Under the pieces are notes generated by a model that saw only the letters and a list, made by a program, of their open reading frames with translations, was not told the origin of the DNA and ran no database searches. Below, piece by piece: positions 34,213 to 43,497 of a DNA stretch of 46,324 nt (its first letter is position 1; every line of letters begins with the position of its first letter). This stretch comes from Helicobacteraceae bacterium (lineage in GTDB: Bacteria > Campylobacterota > Campylobacteria > Campylobacterales > Sulfurimonadaceae): positions 1 through 46,324 of the forward strand of contig JAMONY010000002.1 in assembly GCA_027066325.1 (NCBI GenBank), read 5' to 3'. The position numbers and the translations under genes were made by a program.

Positions 34213-35460
34213 CTATCTACCCTTTATGAAGAGAGTTTGAGAGTTTGATGGCTCAGATTTTAAGCCATTTTTATCAACAGCTATCACCTCATAACTATAC
34301 CTACGCTCTGGTATGACATTGATATCTGTAAAACTACTCTCTTTTATGTCGTGTAGTTGAGCAGTTTTAGAGTTTAGCCAGTCTATTTTAGTTGTTTTGT
34401 TGACTATGTAGCTTACCGCACGGTTATCGTTTGGACTCCATCTAAGCTCTGCTTTGCTATCGAGCTGTGGGATGTTTTGTAGCGTTGGTGCCTTTGGAGG
34501 AGCTAGTGATTGTGAGCATAAATCTGGAGTGTGTCTACTCTCAAGCTCATCTTTGCTAACTGCACTCACTCTATAACAGTACCTTCCGCCATCAACTTCT
34601 ACCTTATCTGTAAATGTGGTTGAGCCCACTTTAGCATGATAGCTAAACCCACCACCATCATATGAACGGTAGATTTTGTAGTATGCTATATCTGGGGATG
34701 ATGATGCATTCCAGACTAAGTCTATCTTTTTAACTAAATTTTTAGATATTTTAAGATTAAGAGGTGTGCGAGGTAGAGGTTTTGTTGAGACTACAGACTC
34801 TCTTGATGGCTTACTCTGTATATCGTCATACCCTACTGCTGTAACACGATAACGATAGATCGTACCATCTTCTAAGTCATCATCAATATACTCAGCATTA
34901 AGCCTGCCCTCTAGTGTCTCTATAATCTTATACTCCTCATCTCTTGAGTTGTACCTCTCTATCATGTAGCCATTGATACGCAGATCTGTATGGGGTCTCC
35001 AGATCAACTTTGCACTCTTAGCTAGAGTCTGTGTGGCGGTAAAGAAAGAGACCTTTTCTGGTAGCTTTAGTGTTGATGCCTCTACGGTTTTGCTGGCCTT
35101 TGACTCATATAGATTTTTATCAAAAGTGCTAAATCTATATAGATATGTTGTACTTGGCTCAAGACCTTGGTCTACATAGTGGGTTACAATAGTGCCATCA
35201 ATAGTAGCTATGCGCTTGAGCTTACTCTGCTCCTCTAGTGGATTATTTCTGTAGATATATAGACCTTTTACGCGCTCATCAGTAATCTTTTGCCACTCAA
35301 ATGCTATAGCCTTAGTGTCACTAAGTGCACCATTTATGGTAGGAGTTGGTAGAGATGTGTTGATAACAATCTTAGCAGGTCTTGTCTCTTTGCTACTACA
35401 TCCACTAAGTATGAAAATTGCTAAAAGTAGCGTAGATATTGTCTGGTAAAAGTATCTCAT
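34213..35460 (-). CDS. Fibronectin type III repeat lipoprotein
   Basis: A 415 aa lipoprotein with signal peptide and lipobox LSGC (Cys21). About four fibronectin type III domains follow (roughly 37-130, 132-225, 228-318, 322-415), each with an IxLxWxxxxDxRVxxYxIYR-type first half and an YxYRVxAVD-type last strand. Examples are AKLIWRPHTDLRINGYMIE, KIDLVWNASSSPDIAYYKIY and AELRWSPNDNRAVSYIV. No catalytic residues are seen; a structural or binding role in the envelope is likely. AAAGGA lies five bases before the ATG, which is 56 nt inside rluD. It is embedded in the operon rluD-FN3-trmB-ftsE-ftsX-envC, suggesting a link to division or wall remodelling (inference). Confidence 0.85.
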   Translation of the reverse strand: MRYFYQTISTLLLAIFILSGCSSKETRPAKIVINTSLPTPTINGALSDTKAIAFEWQKITDERVKGLYIYRNNPLEEQSKLKRIATIDGTIVTHYVDQGLEPSTTYLYRFSTFDKNLYESKASKTVEASTLKLPEKVSFFTATQTLAKSAKLIWRPHTDLRINGYMIERYNSRDEEYKIIETLEGRLNAEYIDDDLEDGTIYRYRVTAVGYDDIQSKPSRESVVSTKPLPRTPLNLKISKNLVKKIDLVWNASSSPDIAYYKIYRSYDGGGFSYHAKVGSTTFTDKVEVDGGRYCYRVSAVSKDELESRHTPDLCSQSLAPPKAPTLQNIPQLDSKAELRWSPNDNRAVSYIVNKTTKIDWLNSKTAQLHDIKESSFTDINVIPERRYSYEVIAVDKNGLKSEPSNSQTLFIKGR

Positions 35461-36382
35461 CTAAATCCTTTGTATTAAAATATTGCTCCAAATACTCAAC
35501 CATAACAGATGGCAACTCAGCTTTAAATCTCATAGTCTTGCCAGTTGATGGGTGGCGTAGATAGAGTATGTACGCATGTAGTAATATCCTTGGGATTTTA
35601 TCACTATTGCTCTTAATACCATATAAATGATCGCCGAAAATATGTCTAGAGAAAGATTCAAGATGCACTCTGATCTGATGAGTTCTACCTGTAAATAGCT
35701 TACAAGCTATAAACTCACGCCTCTCATCATGGCTTAAAAGTAGTTTTGTAAAGAGTGTTGAAGACTCTTTTGCTCCCTCTTTTATCGCCATTTTAAGACG
35801 ATTTTTTGGGCTTCTACCTATAGGCTTATCGATAAGTGTCGGATTATCTTTAAGCGGGGGTGTGATAAGTGCTAGGTAATACCTACCCATACTCTTATCT
35901 TGCAGCTGTAACGAGAGACTCTCATGAGCTCTGTTATTTTTTGCTACTACCATAACACCACTTGTTCCCTTATCTAGTCTATGCACTATGCCGTGTCGCT
36001 CTTGTGCACTTATGGTTGAGAGACTAACTCCGTGATGGCGTAGCCAGTCGACTAGTGTTGGCTCATTAACACTTGGAGCTGGGTGCACCGTAAGAGCAGT
36101 TGGCTTATCTATCACCAAGATATCATCATCTTCATATAGAATAGGTACATCAAAATCTATCTTTTGGGCTCTTTTGGGCTCTAAGATTGGAAGAGTAACC
36201 ACCACCTCATCACCTACTTTAAGCTTCACACCAGCTTTTGCATGTCTCTTACTGCCTATCTTAACATGTCCATTTTTGATAAGTGAAGCTATCTGATTTC
36301 TACTCTCTTGTAGCTGCTCTGTTAAAAAGGCATCTAGCCTCATCTGCTCTGTAACTTTAAAAGTCATAATAGTTGGTTGCAT
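35405..36382 (-). CDS. RluD-type 23S rRNA pseudouridine synthase
   Basis: A 325 aa enzyme with an N-terminal S4 RNA-binding domain (MRLDAFLTEQLQESRNQIASL) and an RluA-family catalytic domain. The catalytic Asp137 lies in HGIVHRLDKGTSGVMVVAK; TLIDKPIGRSPKNRLKM and FTGRTHQIRVHL are also typical. The S4 plus RluA plan fits RluD, which modifies helix 69 of 23S rRNA, but RluC or RluA specificity cannot be excluded. The last 17 or so residues extend past the conserved core and lie over the start of the FN3 lipoprotein gene. AAAGG lies five bases before the ATG. Confidence 0.9.
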   Translation of the reverse strand: MQPTIMTFKVTEQMRLDAFLTEQLQESRNQIASLIKNGHVKIGSKRHAKAGVKLKVGDEVVVTLPILEPKRAQKIDFDVPILYEDDDILVIDKPTALTVHPAPSVNEPTLVDWLRHHGVSLSTISAQERHGIVHRLDKGTSGVMVVAKNNRAHESLSLQLQDKSMGRYYLALITPPLKDNPTLIDKPIGRSPKNRLKMAIKEGAKESSTLFTKLLLSHDERREFIACKLFTGRTHQIRVHLESFSRHIFGDHLYGIKSNSDKIPRILLHAYILYLRHPSTGKTMRFKAELPSVMVEYLEQYFNTKDLDEILLPDNIYATFSNFHT

Positions 36383-36391
36383 AAAAACCTT

Positions 36392-36400
36392 TGGTATAAT
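36392..36400 (+). promoter_or_regulatory. Extended -10 promoter of rodA
   Basis: A perfect TGGTATAAT on the plus strand, 18 nt before the TTG start. It lies only 10 bp from the divergent rluD start codon. Confidence 0.6.
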
Positions 36401-36418
36401 TGCGTAAAAAGGCTCTCT

Positions 36419-37528
36419 TTGCGCAAAATTGATAGACGCATTTTAACACATTTTGATTTTGTTATCGTTATCTTAGTGTTACCACTAGTTATTGTATCTG
36501 GTTGGCTTATAAGTGAGATACATCCTGCGCTAGCTCAAAAACATCTCATTTATGTTGGAGTAGCTACTGGTGTTGGCGCTATCTTTTTTCTTATACCCAT
36601 CAGAAGACTTAGCTGGATTATACCGATTTTTTACTGGTTTAACATCTTGCTTTTAATTGCTGTTGAGTTTTTTGGACATGCTAGACTTGGTGCACAGAGG
36701 TGGATTGAGATACCACTCATCAACTTTACAATACAGCCATCAGAGTTTATGAAGCCAGCTTTTATACTGATGTTAGCATACCTCATAGCTCGCAACCCTC
36801 CACCTCTAGATGGATACGGAGTCAAAGATACTCTTAAAATCTCATTTTTTATCCTCTTGCCATTTGTGCTGATCTTAAAACAGCCAGACTTAGGAACCGC
36901 TCTTGTATTGCTACTACTTGGGATTGGGGTGCTCTTTTTCATAGGCGTTAGAGTTAAAATCTGGATCTCTTTGGTTGCTCTTTTTGTTGTATCAATGCCA
37001 CTTCTCTACTCTCAACTACACGACTATCAGAAAAAACGCATTAGTGATTTTTTAAGTGAAAAACCAAGCTATCATGTTCAACAATCTATCATAGCCATAG
37101 GCTCAGGTGGTCTTATTGGTAAACCAAAAGAGGAGGCAACACAGACGCAGATGAAGTTTTTACCAATCGCATCTAGTGACTTCATATACGCTTATGTTGT
37201 AGAGAGATTTGGGTTTTTGGGTGCTATGTTGCTCTTTATTTTGTATGCTCTTATAATCCTTCATCTACTCTCATTGGCAATTTTCAATAGCGACTACTAT
37301 ATCAAGGTAGTAGCATCATCTATATCGATACTGATCTTTGTCTACATGAGTGTAAATATAGCCATGACTATAGGTCTAGCGCCAGTAGTAGGTCTTCCGC
37401 TACCTATGTTTAGCTATGGAGGTAGTAGTTTTCTAAACTTTATCATACTACTTGCTATATTGGAAAATTTATTGGCTTTTAGATTTTTACAGATGTATGA
37501 AAAACGGGGCAAAAAGAGTTTTATATAA
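36419..37528 (+). CDS. rodA: SEDS peptidoglycan polymerase RodA
   Basis: A 369 aa polytopic protein of the SEDS family (RodA/FtsW). LGAQRWIEIPLINFTIQPSE and FMKPAFILMLAYLIAR are family signatures; LKQPDLGTALVLLLLG and PLPMFSYGGSSFLNFIILLAILEN close the domain. The GAQRWI start of the signature and overall length fit RodA, the polymerase of the rod-shape elongasome, better than FtsW. The start is TTG at 36419: AAAAGG lies six bases upstream, while the longer frame covers the -10. The usual partner mrdA (PBP2) is not adjacent. Confidence 0.9.
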   Translation: MRKIDRRILTHFDFVIVILVLPLVIVSGWLISEIHPALAQKHLIYVGVATGVGAIFFLIPIRRLSWIIPIFYWFNILLLIAVEFFGHARLGAQRWIEIPLINFTIQPSEFMKPAFILMLAYLIARNPPPLDGYGVKDTLKISFFILLPFVLILKQPDLGTALVLLLLGIGVLFFIGVRVKIWISLVALFVVSMPLLYSQLHDYQKKRISDFLSEKPSYHVQQSIIAIGSGGLIGKPKEEATQTQMKFLPIASSDFIYAYVVERFGFLGAMLLFILYALIILHLLSLAIFNSDYYIKVVASSISILIFVYMSVNIAMTIGLAPVVGLPLPMFSYGGSSFLNFIILLAILENLLAFRFLQMYEKRGKKSFI

Positions 37529-37545
37529 CTAGATCTTATAAATAA

Positions 37546-38343
37546 CTATGAGAGTTTCTCTCGTTTTTGGTTTAAAACATAGCACAATTTTGCTCCATAC
37601 AGAAAAATAATCCAAGATAGATATATCCATATTAGAAAAAACATAACTGTACTAAAAGATCCATAGATGCTCAAATAGGTCTTATTGTATGCCACATAGT
37701 AGATAAACATGGTCTTTGAGACAAACCAGACTGTTGATGTAATCCAAGAAGATATAAGTGCGCTCTTAAAGTACACCTGTCTATTTGCAGATATCTTATA
37801 GAGCATAAAAAATAGTAGCCAAGCTATAAGATAAGAGCTTACATACTGAATATTTTGAATAAATATAGTCGCCTCAATCGATAGATATAGAGATAATCCA
37901 AGTGCAATTGGAGCTAAGATAGAGAGTGTGAGATAGATAGATATTGAGTAGAAGAATCTTCGTGGGGTAGTTTTAAAAATCTTATTGATAACATACTCAA
38001 AATTATCAAAAAACATTACTGAAACATAGAGCACAAAAAACATGCCCACATAGCCTAATGTCTCTCTATTTTGTATAAACTGCTCTATGTAGCCTACAAT
38101 CTGATCTTGATGAGCAGGTACAATAGATGAGAATAAAAACTCTTTTATATGTTCAAGAAATTGAGTAAAAATAGCAAATTGTGAAAATACAAAAAAAGAG
38201 ATAATAAGCATAGGTATAAGTGCTAAAACGGTATGAAAACTCAAAGATGAAGCATAATGAAGCAGAGAGTGATCTAAGAAAAACTCTCGGAGTGTTTTTA
38301 ATATTTTACTATATTGTGGCACAAATAAGATCTTATGCCACAT
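37546..38343 (-). CDS. YihY/BrkB-family membrane protein
   Basis: A 265 aa protein with about six membrane helices. YASSLSFHTVLALIPMLIISF near the start, FNFDNFEYVINKIF-like residues in the middle (DNFEYVINKIFKT) and STVMFFLIWIYLSWIIFLYGAKLCY at the end are YihY/BrkB signatures. Function is not established. It overlaps the end of dnaE by about 11-14 nt and is the last gene of hemB-dnaE-yihY. ATG at 38343 is used; a TTG one codon upstream has a slightly better Shine-Dalgarno spacing (AAAGGG, seven bases). Confidence 0.88.
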   Translation of the reverse strand: MWHKILFVPQYSKILKTLREFFLDHSLLHYASSLSFHTVLALIPMLIISFFVFSQFAIFTQFLEHIKEFLFSSIVPAHQDQIVGYIEQFIQNRETLGYVGMFFVLYVSVMFFDNFEYVINKIFKTTPRRFFYSISIYLTLSILAPIALGLSLYLSIEATIFIQNIQYVSSYLIAWLLFFMLYKISANRQVYFKSALISSWITSTVWFVSKTMFIYYVAYNKTYLSIYGSFSTVMFFLIWIYLSWIIFLYGAKLCYVLNQKREKLS

Positions 38344-41300
38344 CAATATTTAACCCTTTGAGCTCTTCTAGTATGTTGTTGCTTACACTTAAATTGGTCT
38401 CTAAAAGGACATTTTGCAACTTAGAGACTATGCAGATTTTTACTTTTCGTCCACCTGGATGGCGACATATAAGATTGTAGAGCTCTTGAAGTTTTTGCAG
38501 ATCTTGTTGGAGTGTGAGGCGTAGTTCAAGTGGCTCTTGAGGCTCCTCTTTTATCTTAGTGTGTGTTTTTTTACACTCTTTTGCCGCATCTTTCAAAGTC
38601 ATGATCTTAGCAACATTGGTTCTAGTAAACATATCTGTACGGGTTATGTTGACCTTAAAGGCAATTGGTTTTTCAAGATCCATCCTCTCTAGTGCCTCAA
38701 GCTTATTACTAAAGAGCATAAGTTCTAAGTTGCCATGAAAATCCATTAGCGAAACTATGCCAAACTGATTGCCTTTTTTGGAGATTTTATGTGTTATCTC
38801 TTCAACTTTACCTATAAATATAGCGCTAGATCCATCTTCAATCTGCTCCAAACTAGATGATAGTGTATACTCAAGCGCACCTATGGCATCTCGAAACTCA
38901 TCAAGTGGGTGACCAGATACATAAAAACCTAACGACTCCTTCTCATACTCAAGTATCTCTTTAAGCTCACACTCATCTTGATTTTTAAGCTCTAGTGAGA
39001 CTGTTGTGATCTGTGCATCATCACCAAACAGGCTACCAGCTGCATTTTTCCTAGCATTTGAGGCATCTTTACATCTCTCTATGATCAGTTCAACCTGATC
39101 CAATAAGGCTCTTCTACTAAAGCCAAACCTATCAAACCCACCCGCTTTAATGATGGACTCTAAAACCTTTTTATTGACCTGTTGTGGCTCTACGCGATTG
39201 ATAAAATCTTGCATATCTTTAAACTCACCACCATCTGAGCGTGAGTCCAATATGGACTCTACTGCTTTGGTACCAACTCCCTTAATAGCTCCAAGTCCAA
39301 ACAGTATATGCTCTTCACCATCTCTGCTTTGTGCGCTAAACTCTAGTATGGAATCGTTTATATCTGGAGCTGATAGATCTATGCCCATTCTCTTAATCTC
39401 ATCTATATATTTGACAACTTTATCGGTATTGTCACGCTCTGATGTTAGAAGAGCCGCCATAAATTCTTGCGGATAGTAAGACTTAAGCCACGCTGTCTGA
39501 AATGTTATCATGGCATATGCTGCAGAGTGAGATTTGTTAAATCCATAACCAGCAAATTTCTCAATAAGATCAAAAAGAGCTGATGCCTTAGTGTAGTCTA
39601 GTCCCTGTTTTGCTGCCCCTTCTGAAAATTCGGCATTGTAGGTTGCCATATCTTTTTTCTTACCCATAGCACGACGGATAATATCCGAATAACCCAAGCT
39701 AAAGCCGCCTATGCTCTGTACGATCTGCATAACCTGCTCTTGATAGACAATCACTCCATAAGTAGGTTCTAAAATACTTTTGAGCTCATCAAAAACATAC
39801 TCTATCTTCTGTCTACCATGCTTGCGCTCTATAAAATCATCCAACATTCCAGACTCCATAGGTCCTGGACGATAGAGTGCTAACACCGCTATAAGATCTT
39901 CAAACCCTGATGGCTGAAGTCGACGGTTAAGATCTTGCATTCCTGATGACTCTATCTGAAACATACCGGCAGTATCACCCGTTCTGATATTTTCATACAC
40001 AAACTCATCATCTACATCTATAGCATGCCAATCTATCTCTTTGTCGTATCTAGCTTTGATGAGCTTTATGGCACTATCTATAACATCTAGTGTCTTAAGA
40101 CCTAAAAAGTCAAACTTGATGAGATCAACATCTTCTAAAAAGTTAAGAGAGTACTGCGTCACAAGTGTATCTTCACCAGATGGTCTATAGATAGGTGTCT
40201 TTTTCCATAGCTCTTCATTACTGATAACCACACCTGCGGCATGTATGCCTGCGTTGCGTTTTAGACCCTCTAGCTTTAGGCTAAACTCCCACACTCTAGC
40301 TGCATCTGAATCACTCTGAGTGAGCTCTTGAATCTTTGGCTCTTTTTGAAATGCGCCATCTATAATCTCTCCTCTCTTTTTTGTGCTACTTAGAGTGATC
40401 CCCAACTCATCTGGTACCAGTTTTGCCATCTTATCTGCTTTACTAAGTGGCATATCTAACACTCTAGCCACATCACGGATAACACCCTTAGCAAGTAGTG
40501 AGCCAAAAGTGATAATCTGAGCTACTTGGTTACGCCCATACTTCTGCACAACATAGTCTATGATCTCACCACGACGCGCCTGCATAAAGTCCATATCGAT
40601 ATCTGGCATCGATATGCGTTCAGGATTTAAAAATCTCTCAAAAAGAAGGTCGTATTTCATAGGGTCTATATCAGTAATCTGAAGTGAGTATGCCACTAGA
40701 CTACCAGCAGCGGAACCGCGACCAGGTCCTACTGCAATACCTAATCTTCTAGCCTCTTTAACAAAGTCCCAAACTATCAACATGTAGCCTGGAAACTTCA
40801 TATCGTTGATCACTTTCATCTCATACTCTAGCCGCTCTTTATACTCTTGATGCAGCCCCTCATCTACATGCACCAATCGCTTCTCAAGCCCCTCTTTACA
40901 CCTATAGATAAAATACTCTGCATCCATCTCATCTATACTACTACCTTTAAGCGACAGATTATCGCTATTGGCATACTCTTGAGTAAACTTAAAATTTGGT
41001 GGGGTTGGGTTGCCAAGAGAGAGCTCTAAGTTACACTTGTCTACTATCTCCTGTGTGTGTGCGATCGCTTCTGGAATATCTACAAACAGTCTAGCCATCT
41101 GCTCTGGGCTTTTGATGTAGAACTCATGTACGCTGTGGCGCAATCTATCTGGATCATCATAGAGTTTATTCATCCCTATGCACATAAAAGCTTCATGATA
41201 TTGAGCGTCATTTGGGTATGTGTAGTGTGTATCGTTTGTAGCTACAAGTTTGATATTTAACTCTGTGCTTAAGCGTAATATCTGAGCATCTATCTGCAAC

Positions 41301-41866
41301 TGATCACCTATGCCATGGCGCATAATCTCAAGGTAAAAATCATCACCAAATATCTCTTTATACTCTAAAGCAGCTCTCTTAGCGCCTTCATACCCTTGAG
41401 CACCATTTTTAACATTGCGCTCATTTGCTAGATTGAGGTGCCAATTTATCTCACCTTGTAGACATGCAGATGTACAGATAAGACCCTCACTATGCTCTCT
41501 TAGCTCTTTTTTATTGATACGCGGAAAGTAGTAAAATCCATCAATATATGACTTAGAACTAAGATACATAAGATTCTCATACCCTATCTTGTTCTTAGCA
41601 AACAGACATAGGTGATATCTCTGTTTTGTACTCTTATCTGATAAATCATCACTATTGTGAATATAGCTCTCCATGCCTATAATAGGCTTCAATCCAGCAC
41701 CTTTTGCCTGTTGATAAAAGTCTATGGCTCCAAAAAGATTGCCATGATCACTCATAGCTACAGAGCTCATGCCAAGCTCTTTAACCCGTGCCATAAGATT
41801 TGAGATCTTATTGGCACCATCTAGTAGTGAGTACTCAGTATGTAGATGCAGGTGTGTAAAACTCAA
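38333..41866 (-). CDS. dnaE: DNA polymerase III alpha subunit
   Basis: A 1177 aa replicative polymerase, typical DnaE length. The N-terminal PHP domain begins THLHLHTEYSLLDGA. The polymerase core has GPGRGSAAGSLVAYSL and the catalytic carboxylates in MPDIDMDF (about 417-424). KFDFLGLKTLDVID, YRPGPMESGMLDDFIERK, YQEQVMQI and FNKSHSAAYAMITFQTAWLK follow. A helix-hairpin-helix and OB-fold region lie near the C-terminus (ALEYTLSSSLEQ; AIFIGKVEEITHKISKKGN). The start is TTG with AAAGG eight bases upstream, three bases after the hemB stop. Confidence 0.97.
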   Translation of the reverse strand: MSFTHLHLHTEYSLLDGANKISNLMARVKELGMSSVAMSDHGNLFGAIDFYQQAKGAGLKPIIGMESYIHNSDDLSDKSTKQRYHLCLFAKNKIGYENLMYLSSKSYIDGFYYFPRINKKELREHSEGLICTSACLQGEINWHLNLANERNVKNGAQGYEGAKRAALEYKEIFGDDFYLEIMRHGIGDQLQIDAQILRLSTELNIKLVATNDTHYTYPNDAQYHEAFMCIGMNKLYDDPDRLRHSVHEFYIKSPEQMARLFVDIPEAIAHTQEIVDKCNLELSLGNPTPPNFKFTQEYANSDNLSLKGSSIDEMDAEYFIYRCKEGLEKRLVHVDEGLHQEYKERLEYEMKVINDMKFPGYMLIVWDFVKEARRLGIAVGPGRGSAAGSLVAYSLQITDIDPMKYDLLFERFLNPERISMPDIDMDFMQARRGEIIDYVVQKYGRNQVAQIITFGSLLAKGVIRDVARVLDMPLSKADKMAKLVPDELGITLSSTKKRGEIIDGAFQKEPKIQELTQSDSDAARVWEFSLKLEGLKRNAGIHAAGVVISNEELWKKTPIYRPSGEDTLVTQYSLNFLEDVDLIKFDFLGLKTLDVIDSAIKLIKARYDKEIDWHAIDVDDEFVYENIRTGDTAGMFQIESSGMQDLNRRLQPSGFEDLIAVLALYRPGPMESGMLDDFIERKHGRQKIEYVFDELKSILEPTYGVIVYQEQVMQIVQSIGGFSLGYSDIIRRAMGKKKDMATYNAEFSEGAAKQGLDYTKASALFDLIEKFAGYGFNKSHSAAYAMITFQTAWLKSYYPQEFMAALLTSERDNTDKVVKYIDEIKRMGIDLSAPDINDSILEFSAQSRDGEEHILFGLGAIKGVGTKAVESILDSRSDGGEFKDMQDFINRVEPQQVNKKVLESIIKAGGFDRFGFSRRALLDQVELIIERCKDASNARKNAAGSLFGDDAQITTVSLELKNQDECELKEILEYEKESLGFYVSGHPLDEFRDAIGALEYTLSSSLEQIEDGSSAIFIGKVEEITHKISKKGNQFGIVSLMDFHGNLELMLFSNKLEALERMDLEKPIAFKVNITRTDMFTRTNVAKIMTLKDAAKECKKTHTKIKEEPQEPLELRLTLQQDLQKLQELYNLICRHPGGRKVKICIVSKLQNVLLETNLSVSNNILEELKGLNIDVA

Positions 41867-41869
41867 GCT

Positions 41870-42844
41870 CTATGCCTTTTGAAGTAGCCGAGCTACCTCT
41901 TTTGCATGATAGCTTATGATGATATCTGCTCCAGCTCTCTTAAAACTCACCATAGTCTCTAGTAAAACACGATCATAATCAATCAACCCACTACTACCAG
42001 CTAGCTTCAACATAGCATACTCTCCACTAACATTATAGACCGCAAGTGGAAGTGATGTATTTTCACGGATATCACGCACTATATCAAGATATGCCAAAAC
42101 AGGCTTAACCATCAATATATCAGCACCCTCACCCTCATCTGCTACACTCTCCGATATAGCTTCGCGTCTATTGGCTGGATCCATCTGGTATGTTGAGCGA
42201 TCTCCAAAAGATGGGACAGACTCCGCAACATCACGAAAAGGTCCATAATACCCACTTGCAAACTTTGTAGAGTAGCTCATGATAGGAAGATTGACAAATC
42301 CTGAGCTATCTAGTGCTTCTCTTAAGGTACTTACTATGCCGTCCATCATGCCAGATGGAGCTATCATATCTACACCTGCTCTAGCATGCACTATCGCCTG
42401 ATCTGCTGAGATCTTTAGTGTGGCATCATTGTCTACACTTTGGCACACATGATCTATGATCCCACAATGACCATGGTCTGTGTATTCACAAAAACAGAGA
42501 TCACTAACTATAAACATGTCAGGGTGAGCAGCTTTAATGCCTCTGATGGCAGTTGCGATTATGCCCTCATCATCTAAAGCATCTGAACCTACAGAGTCTT
42601 TAATATCGGGTATACCAAAGAGTATAATGGAGTATATACCAAGCTTTTTTAGACTCTCACACTCATCAATAGCCACATCAAGGCTCATCTGATATACACC
42701 AGGCATTGAGCTCACCTCACTCTTGATGCCTTCACCTGTGCGGATAAACAATGGATAGATAAAATCCTCAACTCTTACCTGATTTTCACGAACTAGTGAC
42801 TGAAGGTGCACATTTAGTCTATTGCGTCTATATCTTCGAAACAT
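41870..42844 (-). CDS. hemB: Delta-aminolevulinic acid dehydratase (porphobilinogen synthase)
   Basis: A 324 aa enzyme that joins two 5-aminolevulinate molecules to porphobilinogen in haem synthesis. The Schiff-base lysines lie in [16 protein letters not shown] and [12 protein letters not shown]. The [14 protein letters not shown] segment has Cys-x-Cys-x7-Cys, the zinc triad, so the enzyme should be zinc-dependent rather than magnesium-only. AGGA lies seven bases before the ATG. It heads the unit with dnaE and yihY and diverges from ribA. Confidence 0.97.
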   Translation of the reverse strand: MFRRYRRNRLNVHLQSLVRENQVRVEDFIYPLFIRTGEGIKSEVSSMPGVYQMSLDVAIDECESLKKLGIYSIILFGIPDIKDSVGSDALDDEGIIATAIRGIKAAHPDMFIVSDLCFCEYTDHGHCGIIDHVCQSVDNDATLKISADQAIVHARAGVDMIAPSGMMDGIVSTLREALDSSGFVNLPIMSYSTKFASGYYGPFRDVAESVPSFGDRSTYQMDPANRREAISESVADEGEGADILMVKPVLAYLDIVRDIRENTSLPLAVYNVSGEYAMLKLAGSSGLIDYDRVLLETMVSFKRAGADIIISYHAKEVARLLQKA

Positions 42845-42870
42845 CTCTTTTCCTATTGGTGGCTATTTTT

Positions 42871-42879
42871 TGTTATAAT
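42871..42879 (+). promoter_or_regulatory. Extended -10 promoter of ribA
   Basis: A perfect TGTTATAAT on the plus strand. Transcription would start near 42886, leaving a leader of about 30 nt, too short for an FMN riboswitch. Confidence 0.6.
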
Positions 42880-42915
42880 CGCATTGTAACAATTCCCATA
42901 TTAAAGAATAGACCT

Positions 42916-43485
42916 TTGTTGAACAATATTAAAATTTCTAAGCAATCTGTGCTCCCATCTAAGTTTGGTGAGTTTCAAATTCAGGTATTTGCACAAGATG
43001 ATAAAGAACATCTTGTCATTTTTACAAAAGAGCTAGGTGATACTCCACTTCTTCGCATGCACTCAGAGTGCCTCACTGGTGATGCCATTGGTAGCCTAAA
43101 GTGCGACTGTGGAGATCAGCTAGAGTACGCTCTTAAGATGATAGATAGAGAAAATGGTATGTTAATATATCTGCGTCAAGAGGGTAGAGGCATAGGGCTT
43201 TTAAACAAAATCAATGCCTACGCCCTACAAGATAATGGACTCAACACCATAGAGGCAAATCATCAACTAGGCTTCAAAACAGATGAGCGTACCTACGAGA
43301 TAGCAGAGTTTATATTGGAGTATTATCAGATCAAAAAGATCCGTCTACTCACAAACAATCCAGCCAAACTAAGTGCGCTAAAAGATGTACAGATTATAGA
43401 GCAGATACCAATTATAATGGAGTCAAATAGCCACAATAAAGAGTATCTAAAGATCAAAAAAGATGATCTGGGGCATCTACTCTAA
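42916..43485 (+). CDS. ribA: GTP cyclohydrolase II
   Basis: A protein of 188-189 aa that opens the imidazole ring of GTP, the first step of riboflavin synthesis. Zinc-binding cysteines lie in HSECLTGDAIGSLKCDCGDQ (C-x10-C-x-C), and catalytic residues in RQEGRGIGLLNK; NHQLGFKTDERTY is also typical. It is a stand-alone RibA without a fused DHBP synthase. The long upstream frame is rejected because it covers the promoter and hemB. TTG at 42916 or 42919 is the likely start; the Shine-Dalgarno is weak, so the exact choice is open. Confidence 0.93.
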   Translation: MLNNIKISKQSVLPSKFGEFQIQVFAQDDKEHLVIFTKELGDTPLLRMHSECLTGDAIGSLKCDCGDQLEYALKMIDRENGMLIYLRQEGRGIGLLNKINAYALQDNGLNTIEANHQLGFKTDERTYEIAEFILEYYQIKKIRLLTNNPAKLSALKDVQIIEQIPIIMESNSHNKEYLKIKKDDLGHLL

Positions 43486-43497
43486 AAGGGCAAGCCC

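Noticed and set aside
37550-37568. Possible terminator after rodA (GAGAG-TTT-CTCTC then GTTTTT)
   Set aside because: The stem is only five base pairs with a three-base loop and lies inside the coding end of the convergent gene; too weak to call.
37546-38343. Naming the YihY/BrkB protein ribonuclease BN
   Set aside because: That old label for the family is wrong; the true RNase BN is a different (RNase Z-type) protein, and no nuclease motif is present here.
42880-42915. FMN riboswitch before ribA
   Set aside because: The leader after the -10 is only about 30 nt, far shorter than an FMN aptamer, and none of its conserved bases are present.
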